This document shows positions 1 through 5,911 of a stretch of 5,911 bases of DNA, in pieces. Made by a program: the position numbers and the translations under genes. The stretch lies in NCBI GenBank assembly GCA_002331255.1, contig DCZD01000009.1, forward strand, positions 9,171 through 15,081. Direction: 5' to 3'. A model generated the notes under the pieces. The model saw only the letters and a list, made by a program, of their open reading frames with translations, did no database searches and was not told where the DNA came from. Source of the DNA: Acidimicrobiaceae bacterium UBA2093 (GTDB lineage Bacteria > Actinomycetota > Acidimicrobiia > Acidimicrobiales > Ilumatobacteraceae). Numbering within the stretch: the first letter of the stretch is position 1; each line of letters starts with the position of its first letter.

Positions 1-302
1 TCGTGCTCATCGAAATGTTCGAGTGCACGAAGCGTGGCGACAATTTCCATGCGTTGGTTTGTGGTGTGCCCCTCTCCGCCGCTCGCACACACTGCTCCGT
101 CTGGCGCCGTCGCCCAGGCCCAACCACCCGGCCCCGGATTACCTGAACATGCTCCGTCGGTGTACACGCGGAACGTGCGACGGCCGTCTTGCCGACGAGG
201 ATGCCGATCGCTATCAGTCGCACCGTCGTCGAAGAGTGACGCCTGTGGCGATTCCGTCTGCACTCGACCATTGTCGGACACAGCGAGGCGAAATTGGTGC
301 AC
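1..302 (-). CDS. rnhA: Ribonuclease HI, N-terminal part (runs off left edge)
   Basis: This enzyme cleaves the RNA strand of RNA:DNA hybrids in the cytoplasm, clearing primers and R-loops. The reverse-strand reading frame gives 100 residues before the window ends. Seen directly: VYTDGACSGNPGPGGW at about residues 46-61, the RNase HI signature with the first metal-binding Asp at 49, and GHTTNQRMEI at about 78-87 with the second catalytic residue Glu86. The remaining catalytic Asp residues would lie beyond the edge. The start is taken as GTG at 302-300, because an in-frame TGA lies two codons upstream (308-306). A purine-rich AGGTGG sits at 320-315, rather far from this GTG. This start adds about 45 polar residues before the domain, so a later GTG (such as the one coding residue 46) cannot be excluded. 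The gene is divergent from aceE. Family assignment is firm; the start is not. Confidence 0.93.
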   Translation of the reverse strand, partial: MHQFRLAVSDNGRVQTESPQASLFDDGATDSDRHPRRQDGRRTFRVYTDGACSGNPGPGGWAWATAPDGAVCASGGEGHTTNQRMEIVATLRALEHFDEH

Positions 303-361
303 CAGTCACATAAACCACCTACGTCGTGCCACTCCCCTCTGAGAAATGCGAGAATAACGGC
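303..361. promoter_or_regulatory. Short divergent gap between rnhA and aceE
   Basis: This 59-base stretch separates the proposed rnhA start from the proposed aceE start and must hold, or overlap, signals for two oppositely directed genes. I see no convincing -35/-10 pair on either strand. An AGGTGG on the minus strand (320-315) may serve rnhA. Part of the gap (326-361) is also an in-frame GTG-initiated extension of aceE. Promoters may therefore lie inside the neighbouring coding regions. The regulatory role is inferred only from gene orientation. Confidence 0.3.
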
Positions 362-3073
362 ATGATTTTCGACGGTTCGGTGCATCAACTCCCCGATATC
401 GACCCCGGCGAAACACAAGAGTGGCTCGAGTCGCTCGACGCCGTCGTCGACACGCACGGCAAGACCAGGGCTCGCTACTTGTTGTCGCGATTACTCGAGC
501 GCGCACAGCGTTCGCACGTCAGCTTTCCGGCCACCGTGTCGACTCCATATGTGAACACCATTCCTCGTGAGCACGAGCCGTGGTTCCCTGGTGATGATCA
601 CATTGAACGACGCATCCGCGCATACATTCGCTGGAACGCAGCCGTCATGGTGTCGCGCGCAAACCATCAAGCCGAAGGCATCGGTGGACACCTCTCCACG
701 TTCGCCAGTTCGGCGAGTTTGTACGAGATCGGCTTCAACCACTTTTTCCGCGGCAAAGACGACGGCAACGTGGGTGACCATATCTACTTCCAGGGACACA
801 CTGCTCCAGGTATTTATGCCCGTTCATATCTCGAACGACGCATCCACGAAGATGACCTTGACCACTTTCGTCGTGAGATCGGACGCAACGGTGCAGGACT
901 ATCGAGTTATCCGCATCCACGCCTCATGCCTGACTACTGGGAATTTCCAACTGTGTCGATGGGTCTCGGGCCGATCACCGCGATTTATCAGGCACGGTTC
1001 AATCGGTACCTACTGAATCGCGAGATTGATGATTCGTCGCAGAGTCGCGTCTGGTGCTTCCTTGGCGATGGCGAGACTGACGAGCCAGAGTCCCTCGGTG
1101 CGTTGTCGCTCGCCGCGCGGGAGCAGTTAGACAATCTCGTCTTCGTCGTGAACTGCAACTTGCAGCGACTCGACGGTCCGGTGCGTGGTAACGGAAAGAT
1201 CATCCAAGAGCTAGAGGCCGTGTTCCGTGGCGCAGGTTGGAACGTCATCAAGGTGATCTGGGGCTCAAAATGGGACGACCTCCTTGCCCGCGATGTCGAC
1301 GGCGTGTTGCTCAACAAGATGAACACGACTCTCGATGGTGAATTCCAGCGCTACACCATCGAAGACGGCGCGTACATTCGCGACCACTTCTTCGGACCCG
1401 ATCCCCGACTGCGTCAGATGGTCGCGCACCTGAGCGACGATGACTTGCGCCTCTTGCCACGTGGCGGACATGACTACCGCAAGTTGTATGCGGCATACCG
1501 CGCTGCTGTCGAGAATCTGGGTTCAGGCCGACCGACTGTGATTCTGTGCAAGACCATCAAGGGATGGACACTCGGCTCGGACATCGAAGGTCGAAACGCA
1601 ACGCACCAGATTAAGAAGATGAACGCCGAGCAGTTGCGTCGACTACGCGAACGTCTGCACCTCGAGAACGAGATTCCTGATGAGGCGATCGAAGCAGAAG
1701 ACCCGCCGTACTACCGACCACCCGAGGACTCGGTCGAATATCAATACCTACAAGAGCGCCGCCGTGCACTAGGTGGCTACCTGCCACGTCGTATCACCCG
1801 CACGCGACGCCCACTCATTTTGCCGAGTGCGGATGTGTTCACCGAGTTCGACGCGGGGTCGGGAGAACAGGCCGTCAGCACCACCATGGGTTTCACCCGC
1901 CTCCTGCGCAATTTGCTGCGTGATGAAAAGTTCGGCGATCGCGTGGTGCCCATCGTTCCTGATGAGGCACGAACGTTCGGCATGGACTCGCTTTTCCGCG
2001 ACCACAAGATCTACGCAGCGCACGGACAGAAGTACGAGCCGGTCGACCACGATCTATTGCTTTCGTATACAGAATCGTCGAAGGGGCGCATCCTCGAAGA
2101 AGGAATCACTGAAGCCGGGTCGATGAGCAGTTTCATCGCAGCCGGTACCAGTTATGCAGTGCGAGGCGTGCCGATGGTGCCCTTCTACATTTTCTATTCG
2201 ATGTTCGGAATGCAACGCACCGGAGACCTCGTGTGGCAGGCAGCTGATTCGCGAACACGCGGATTCTTGCTTGGGGCAACTGCTGGTCGCACCACGTTGC
2301 TTGGCGAAGGTCTGCAACACCAAGACGGCCATAGCCACTTGCTGGCGTCCGCCATTCCTGCATGTCGCGCATTCGACCCGTCATTCGCGTACGAAGTTGC
2401 AGCAATCATCAAGCACGGCGTCGACCACATGTACGGCGCAACACCTGAAGACGTGTTCTATTACCTCACTCTTTACAACGAGAACATGGTCATGCCGGCC
2501 CGTCCCTCCCACGTGACCGATGCAGACATCGTCGGCGGCCTGTACGAATGGAAACAGGCTGAATCTGGTGCAGCACATGCTTCGATCGTGTTCTCCGGAA
2601 GCGCAGTCGGTGCAGCCCGTGAAGCAGCACGCATCCTGCGTGATTCGCATGGCATCGACGTGAACTTGCTCTCGGCAACTTCATTCAAGGCCCTGCGCGA
2701 TGAGGCGATGGACGTCGAGCGCTGGAACAGGTTGCATCCTCTCGAGTCGCCGCGCATAGCGCGCGTGCAACAGGCATTCCCTGTCGGCTGTGCGCCGATC
2801 GTGGCTGTCACAGATTTCATGCGAGTCATCGCCGACCAGGTGTCGCCGTATCTGCCAGGACGTACGTACCTCGCCCTCGGCACCGACGGCATGGGGCGTA
2901 GCGACACCCGCGAGTCACTGAGGAGATTCTTTGAGACTGACACTGCGCATGTGGTCGTGGCTGTGCTCACCACGCTCGTGGGCAGCCACGGAATAACGCG
3001 TGACACGGTCGCAGAGGCAATCGCGAATCTCGAAATCGACCCAGAACTGCCTCACGGCCTGACAAAGGACTGA
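362..3073 (+). CDS. aceE: Pyruvate dehydrogenase E1 component, homodimeric type
   Basis: This is the thiamine-diphosphate enzyme that decarboxylates pyruvate and acetylates the lipoyl arm of E2, the first step to acetyl-CoA. The 903-residue product fits the AceE family (about 890-930). Counting from ATG 362: GGHLSTF at 108-114 and GFNHFF at 124-129 (active-site His residues), GDGETDEPES at 236-245 with NCNLQRLDGP at 264-273 (diphosphate and Mg binding), NATHQIKK at 412-419 (His equivalent to E. coli His407), ILEEGITEAG at 577-586 with the cofactor-activating Glu, GEGLQHQDGHSH at 648-659, and LGTDGMGRSDTR near the C-terminus. ATG 362 is preferred because MIFDG leads directly into LPDIDPGETQEWLES, typical of actinobacterial AceE. 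An in-frame GTG at 326 would add 12 residues. The ribosome site is weak. No E2 or E3 gene is adjacent, as is usual in Actinomycetota. The frame is intact. Confidence 0.97.
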   Translation: MIFDGSVHQLPDIDPGETQEWLESLDAVVDTHGKTRARYLLSRLLERAQRSHVSFPATVSTPYVNTIPREHEPWFPGDDHIERRIRAYIRWNAAVMVSRANHQAEGIGGHLSTFASSASLYEIGFNHFFRGKDDGNVGDHIYFQGHTAPGIYARSYLERRIHEDDLDHFRREIGRNGAGLSSYPHPRLMPDYWEFPTVSMGLGPITAIYQARFNRYLLNREIDDSSQSRVWCFLGDGETDEPESLGALSLAAREQLDNLVFVVNCNLQRLDGPVRGNGKIIQELEAVFRGAGWNVIKVIWGSKWDDLLARDVDGVLLNKMNTTLDGEFQRYTIEDGAYIRDHFFGPDPRLRQMVAHLSDDDLRLLPRGGHDYRKLYAAYRAAVENLGSGRPTVILCKTIKGWTLGSDIEGRNATHQIKKMNAEQLRRLRERLHLENEIPDEAIEAEDPPYYRPPEDSVEYQYLQERRRALGGYLPRRITRTRRPLILPSADVFTEFDAGSGEQAVSTTMGFTRLLRNLLRDEKFGDRVVPIVPDEARTFGMDSLFRDHKIYAAHGQKYEPVDHDLLLSYTESSKGRILEEGITEAGSMSSFIAAGTSYAVRGVPMVPFYIFYSMFGMQRTGDLVWQAADSRTRGFLLGATAGRTTLLGEGLQHQDGHSHLLASAIPACRAFDPSFAYEVAAIIKHGVDHMYGATPEDVFYYLTLYNENMVMPARPSHVTDADIVGGLYEWKQAESGAAHASIVFSGSAVGAAREAARILRDSHGIDVNLLSATSFKALRDEAMDVERWNRLHPLESPRIARVQQAFPVGCAPIVAVTDFMRVIADQVSPYLPGRTYLALGTDGMGRSDTRESLRRFFETDTAHVVVAVLTTLVGSHGITRDTVAEAIANLEIDPELPHGLTKD

Positions 3074-3079
3074 TGTGAC

Positions 3080-3667
3080 ATGAGTGGAACGTTGTACGTC
3101 ACCGGTGACCCGAAGTCGGACACCTTCTTGAACAACAACGGACTCGCACTGATGATTGGCATGTTGCTCGACCAGCAGGTTCCAATGGAATGGGCATTCA
3201 ACGGTGGTCCGACATTGAAGAAGCGACTCGGCCATCTGAACGCCAAGCGCATCGCCGAGATGGACCCCGACGAGTTCTTGCACGTGTGTTTGCAGAAGCC
3301 AGCGATTCATCGCTTTCCTGCAGCGATGGCCAAGCGCATTCAAGGAATGTGCGCAATCATCGTGCGTGACTACAAAGGCAAAGCCGAGAACATGTGGGCT
3401 GATGTCACCACAGCCGAACAGCTTTACCAACGTCTCCGCACGCTTCCGGGGTACGGAGACGAGAAGGCGCAGATCTTCATCGCGCTTCTTGGCAAACGCA
3501 TCGGCGTGAGACCACGCGGATGGAAGCAAGCTGCTGGTGAGTTCGGAGACAATGTGCCGCGCAGCATTGCTGACATCGACTCGCATGACGCTCTGCTGAA
3601 AGTGCGTGCGACAAAGAAGGCTCAGAAGGCTGCCGGGGTCGACAAGCGCGACAAGCCACTCCGGTAG
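3080..3667 (+). CDS. HhH-GPD superfamily protein (DNA-glycosylase-like fold)
   Basis: A 195-residue, probably cytoplasmic protein resembling the small actinobacterial HhH-GPD proteins that databases often label 'HesB' or 'Fe-S cluster assembly'. Seen: a helical N-terminal part with LLDQQVPMEWAF at about 29-40, the segment where glycosylases carry their conserved Gln, then a helix-hairpin-helix loop LPGYGDEKA at 122-130 that normally contacts the DNA backbone. After the loop the sequence continues LLGKRIGVRPRGWKQ (136-150), with no Asp where AlkA, MutY and Nth have theirs. The loop has Glu where bifunctional enzymes have the Schiff-base Lys. There is no Cys cluster for a 4Fe-4S centre. The C-terminal 25 residues are Lys/Arg-rich. 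It starts 6 bases after the aceE stop, with AGGA at 3066-3069 as a plausible ribosome site, so coupling to aceE is likely. A DNA-binding or repair role is inferred from the fold; activity is uncertain. Confidence 0.85.
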   Translation: MSGTLYVTGDPKSDTFLNNNGLALMIGMLLDQQVPMEWAFNGGPTLKKRLGHLNAKRIAEMDPDEFLHVCLQKPAIHRFPAAMAKRIQGMCAIIVRDYKGKAENMWADVTTAEQLYQRLRTLPGYGDEKAQIFIALLGKRIGVRPRGWKQAAGEFGDNVPRSIADIDSHDALLKVRATKKAQKAAGVDKRDKPLR

Positions 3668-3679
3668 CGTCGTGCACCG

Positions 3680-4672
3680 ATGACAGTTCTCGTCACCGGT
3701 GGAGCCGGCTACATCGGATCAATCACCACTCGATTACTCATCGAACGTGGCTTCGACGTCGTCGTTCTCGACAGCCTCGAGCTCGGGCATCGCGCAGCGG
3801 TCAATAACGTTCCACTCGTGGTGGGCGACATCGCCGATGGCGAGCTCGTCAGACAGGTGTGCCGCAATCACAAGATCTCCGATGTCGTGCACTTTGCCGC
3901 TTATAAGGCCGTCGGCGAATCGATGCAGAACCCGACCAAATACTTCGACAACAACGTGGTCGGAGCCCATGCACTCATCGCCGCCGCAAGCGACACTGGC
4001 GTCGCCAACTTCGTGTTCTCTTCGACTGCTTCCATCTACGGCGACCCCGACATAGTTCCTGTCACAGAAGATGCGGAGGTGCGCTGCGAGAGCGTCTATG
4101 CAGCAACCAAGCGCATGACCGAGCAGATCTTGGAGTGGTATTCGGCCACAAGAAATCTACGAAGCGTCAGTTTGCGCTACTTCAACGCTGCAGGCGCATC
4201 GAGCGACGGCACACTCGGTGAAGATTGGCGATATTCGCAGAACCTTGTTCCACATGTCATGAAGGCACTCCTTGGTTTTGCCCCGGCGCTGAAGGTGTTC
4301 GGTAATGACTACCCCACCCCCGATGGCACCGGCATACGCGACTACATCCATGTCGAGGATTTGGCCGAATCACACGTTGCAGCACTGCAGTATCTGCGCC
4401 GTGGCGGCGACACGATGATCTGCAATGTCGGAACTGGTGTCGGCACATCAGTGATGGACATCATCTCCGCGACCGAACGGGTCACGGGACGGGCAGTTCC
4501 TTTTGACTTTGCTCCGCGTCGAGCGGGCGACCCGGCGCGTTACTTTGCAAATGCGAGCAAAGCAGAGCACGTACTCGGCTGGACATCACGTCGATCTCTT
4601 GATGACATCATCGCGTCGGCGTACGCGTGGCACAGCGCACATCCGCACGGCCACTCCGGTCCTCAGGCGTGA
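3680..4672 (+). CDS. galE: UDP-glucose 4-epimerase
   Basis: This NAD-dependent extended short-chain dehydrogenase interconverts UDP-glucose and UDP-galactose, supplying galactose for cell-wall and surface glycans and serving the Leloir pathway. The 330-residue length is normal. Seen: the NAD-binding GGAGYIG at 7-13, Asp31 at the end of the second strand, VGDIAD at 48-53, HFAAYKAVGES at 71-81, FSSTASIYG at 113-121 with Thr116 at the catalytic Ser/Thr position, the YxxxK pair Tyr140/Lys144, RYFNAAGA at 166-173, and the substrate loop FGNDYPTPDGTGIRDYIHV at 207-225. Tyr288 aligns with the gate residue Tyr299 of E. coli GalE. The bulky residue predicts preference for non-acetylated UDP-hexoses. 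The gene follows the HhH gene by 12 bases with no visible terminator. Its last 10 bases overlap the convergent hydrolase gene. No strong ribosome site is visible before ATG 3680, which may fit translational coupling. Confidence 0.96.
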   Translation: MTVLVTGGAGYIGSITTRLLIERGFDVVVLDSLELGHRAAVNNVPLVVGDIADGELVRQVCRNHKISDVVHFAAYKAVGESMQNPTKYFDNNVVGAHALIAAASDTGVANFVFSSTASIYGDPDIVPVTEDAEVRCESVYAATKRMTEQILEWYSATRNLRSVSLRYFNAAGASSDGTLGEDWRYSQNLVPHVMKALLGFAPALKVFGNDYPTPDGTGIRDYIHVEDLAESHVAALQYLRRGGDTMICNVGTGVGTSVMDIISATERVTGRAVPFDFAPRRAGDPARYFANASKAEHVLGWTSRRSLDDIIASAYAWHSAHPHGHSGPQA

Positions 4673-5412
4673 ATCTGACGATCGAGCCAACCCATCAGAA
4701 CCGCGATGGAACGCGGGTCGTGGCGCAAGCGGTGACCAGCGCCGGCAATGACGCGCAACTCTGCTGAGCCGTGTGTCTCAGCCAACAGACGCGAGTCAGC
4801 AACGGGCACGCTCTCGTCGTCCTCCCCGTGCATAACGAGGAGTGGTCGCGGCGCAAAACGACGCGCTGCATCGGTCGGACGGAATCGACGTAATTCGCGA
4901 CTCCATTCTTCGAAGTTCGAGGGAAAGCCCACCGTGCGCACCGCACCGATTTCACGAGCGTGTTCAAGAAAGCGACGCGGTTGTGCAGCCCAGTCATCGA
5001 AGTCGGCGCGTGGACCAAGCACCGCACACCCCGAGATCCGCGGGTCATCAGCAGCCACACAGATCGCGAGTGACCCACCGGTGTTCGTTCCCACCAACCA
5101 CGTCCCAGAGGGAGACACTTCAGCCTCAAGATGATCAATGGCTGCGCGAAGGTCATCGACCCAGCCCTGCAAGGAAAAGTCCCCGGTACTTGTTCCGCAT
5201 CCACGGAATGTGAACGTGAGCGCTGCAACTCCGAGATCATGCGCCATGCGATCCATCAACTCAGGGAATGTGAGCGCCGATTGACGCGCATCAAGCGGGC
5301 CGATAGGAAATCCGTGACACATGATGATGCCAGGAAGGTGGCGATGTTTCCCCGCAGGCACGACAAGATGCCTGCTGAGAGTGAGACCGCCGGACTCGAA
5401 CGAACCGTTCAC
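4663..5412 (-). CDS. Alpha/beta-hydrolase fold protein with Asn at the nucleophile position
   Basis: A 249-residue cytoplasmic alpha/beta-hydrolase-fold protein with no signal peptide; the substrate is unknown. Seen in order: IIMCHGFPIGP at 29-39 (oxyanion-hole HG motif), FTFRGCGTSTGDF at 67-79, the nucleophile-elbow segment WLVGTNTGGSLA at 105-116, HGEDDESVPV at 195-204 carrying the acid residue (Asp198 or Asp199), and GAGHRL at 224-229 with the catalytic His227. The elbow reads G-T-N-T-G, so Asn110 (codon AAC) replaces the expected Ser. The rest of the triad and overall length (about 250) look intact. Either this is a non-classical or non-catalytic member, or another residue acts instead. 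The start is GTG 5412-5410, the only usable start before an upstream in-frame TGA (5457-5455). The ribosome site is weak. It lies 48 bases downstream of a small same-strand gene and may share its transcript. Confidence 0.9.
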   Translation of the reverse strand: MNGSFESGGLTLSRHLVVPAGKHRHLPGIIMCHGFPIGPLDARQSALTFPELMDRMAHDLGVAALTFTFRGCGTSTGDFSLQGWVDDLRAAIDHLEAEVSPSGTWLVGTNTGGSLAICVAADDPRISGCAVLGPRADFDDWAAQPRRFLEHAREIGAVRTVGFPSNFEEWSRELRRFRPTDAARRFAPRPLLVMHGEDDESVPVADSRLLAETHGSAELRVIAGAGHRLRHDPRSIAVLMGWLDRQIHA

Positions 5413-5460
5413 GATGTGATCACGCTCTTGCCTGGCGTAGATGCGGTGTCCAGGTCACAC

Positions 5461-5685
5461 CTATTGGCGTGGCTTGCGCATGCGACGCGTCTTGCCCGGC
5501 GTCGCCAGGGTGTATCCGCGATTGCGTGCTTCAGCGAGCGAATCGGGCCCGAATGCAAGTCCGACCCCCTCTTCAACGATGTCGTTGATGACCGCTTCTT
5601 CTGACCATTCATCCAAGTCGTACACCAACTGGGTGCGTTTGTCACCGAGAAACCGACTGTGCTCGAACTTCGTGGGGCGTTCCAT
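5461..5685 (-). CDS. Small hypothetical protein, 74 residues
   Basis: I do not recognise this protein. From ATG 5685-5683 it has 74 residues: a polar N-terminus (MERPTKFEHSRFLGDKR), an acidic centre (DLDEWSEEAVINDIVEEG, about 23-40), a GPDSLAEARNRGY segment (46-58) and a strongly basic tail ending GKTRRMRKPRQ (64-74). There is no membrane segment, signal peptide or Cys. The charge pattern and phase suggest a real gene rather than a shadow frame, and it fills the space between the hydrolase and the divergent DsbA-like gene. A GTG three codons upstream (5694-5692) is an alternative start. The frame stays open to 5778, but a start there would overlap the neighbouring gene and add a low-complexity stretch, so it is less likely. 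It stops with TAG 48 bases before the hydrolase start, suggesting a two-gene transcript. No function can be assigned. Confidence 0.7.
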   Translation of the reverse strand: MERPTKFEHSRFLGDKRTQLVYDLDEWSEEAVINDIVEEGVGLAFGPDSLAEARNRGYTLATPGKTRRMRKPRQ

Positions 5686-5768
5686 GGCACTCACGGTAGT
5701 CGCCGGCTCGTCCACCGACTGCCGTCCAGATGTAGTTTCGTCTACAACAGCAGTCTTCGGAGGGCAGC
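5686..5768. promoter_or_regulatory. Divergent promoter region with inverted repeat
   Basis: This 83-base gap lies between the minus-strand small gene and the plus-strand DsbA-family gene, so it should carry start signals for both. It contains a perfect short inverted repeat, TGTAG-6 bases-CTACA, at 5731-5746, placed 22 bases before the DsbA-family start codon. Its AT-richer core (TAGTTT at 5733-5738) could be a -10 element, or the repeat could be a repressor-binding half-site pair. I find no clear -35 box. The geometry is seen in the sequence; the regulatory role is inferred. Confidence 0.35.
5759..5764 (+). promoter_or_regulatory. Ribosome binding site of DsbA-family gene
   Basis: GGAGGG lies 4 bases before ATG 5769 and is the strongest Shine-Dalgarno match in the window. 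It fixes the start of the last gene. Confidence 0.75.
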
Positions 5769-5911
5769 ATGGCAGCAAGCGTCGAACTACCCGAGCGCAT
5801 CGAGTTCTATTTCGATTCGATATGCCCCTACGCCTACCAGACTTCTCGATGGATTCGTGACGTGAGTGACGCGACGGGACTGCAGATTGATTGGAAGTTC
5901 TTCAGCCTCGA
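5769..5911 (+). CDS. DsbA-family protein, Rv2466c-like, N-terminal part (runs off right edge)
   Basis: Only the first 47 residues are present. They match the start of the thioredoxin-fold DsbA/FrnE-like family that includes the mycothiol-dependent reductase Rv2466c of Mycobacterium tuberculosis. Seen: a first beta strand IEFYFDSICP (11-20), then CPYAYQTSRWI (19-29) leading into the first helix, then IDWKFFSL (40-47), the second strand. The Cys falls at residue 19, as I recall for Rv2466c. Rv2466c has CPWC, whereas this protein has CPYA, so the second (resolving) Cys is replaced by Ala22. A monothiol mechanism, perhaps with mycothiol, is a reasonable inference. No signal peptide is visible, so a cytoplasmic location is likely. 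The start is supported by GGAGGG immediately upstream. The substrate is unknown, and the helical insertion domain lies outside the window. Confidence 0.9.
   Translation, partial: MAASVELPERIEFYFDSICPYAYQTSRWIRDVSDATGLQIDWKFFSL

Noticed and set aside
23..342. Plus-strand open frames of 96 and 102 residues at the left end
   Set aside because: They are antisense to the RNase HI gene, whose minus-strand translation carries unmistakable family motifs. Their own translations are Pro/Arg/Ser-rich with no motif.
326..361. GTG start at 326 for aceE
   Set aside because: It is possible, but the added 12 residues do not resemble the family, whereas the ATG at 362 leads straight into conserved sequence. 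Kept only as an alternative.
604..845. Repeated GAACGACGCATCC at about 605 and 833
   Set aside because: Both copies encode the residues E-R-R-I in aceE with the same codons. Two copies in a coding region do not indicate a repeat element.
2473..3006. Minus-strand 177-residue open frame
   Set aside because: It lies wholly inside aceE, which is intact and strongly conserved here. The product has shadow-like composition (Arg/Ser/Thr/Ala-rich) and no recognisable domain.
2915..3586. Minus-strand 223-residue open frame spanning the aceE/HhH junction
   Set aside because: It is antisense to two genes with good family matches and close packing. Its length is explained by the codon bias of the opposite strand, and no motif is visible.
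4748..5604. Plus-strand open frames of 123-157 residues
   Set aside because: They are antisense to the alpha/beta hydrolase and the small upstream gene, with Arg/Ser-rich products and no motif.

Overview
The window reads as chromosomal DNA from a mid-to-high-GC Actinomycetota bacterium. The evidence is a homodimeric-type pyruvate dehydrogenase E1 gene (aceE) with no E2 or E3 gene beside it, GTG starts, and an Rv2466c-like DsbA protein. A lineage such as Acidimicrobiia is possible, but the sequence alone does not prove it. The region is almost fully coding and carries ordinary housekeeping genes. I see no mobile element, CRISPR array, rRNA or tRNA.

Layout: bases 1-302 (minus) hold the N-terminal two thirds of a ribonuclease HI that runs off the left edge. 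A short divergent gap leads to a plus-strand run of three closely packed genes: aceE (362-3073), a small HhH-GPD-type protein (3080-3667) and galE (3680-4672). The gaps between them are 6 and 12 bases, so they may be co-transcribed. galE meets a minus-strand alpha/beta hydrolase (4663-5412) tail to tail with a 10-base overlap. Upstream of the hydrolase on the same strand is a small unrecognised gene (5461-5685). An 83-base divergent gap containing a small inverted repeat leads to the start of a plus-strand DsbA-family gene (5769 to the right edge).

Functionally the genes cover central carbon entry (pyruvate to acetyl-CoA), UDP-sugar interconversion, RNA:DNA hybrid removal and probably thiol chemistry. 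They do not form one obvious pathway. The most notable point is that three proteins with recognisable folds differ from the textbook active site. The hydrolase has Asn where the nucleophilic Ser should be, the HhH protein lacks the usual glycosylase Asp and Lys, and the DsbA-like protein has CPYA instead of CxxC. I did not find a convincing new multi-gene system.
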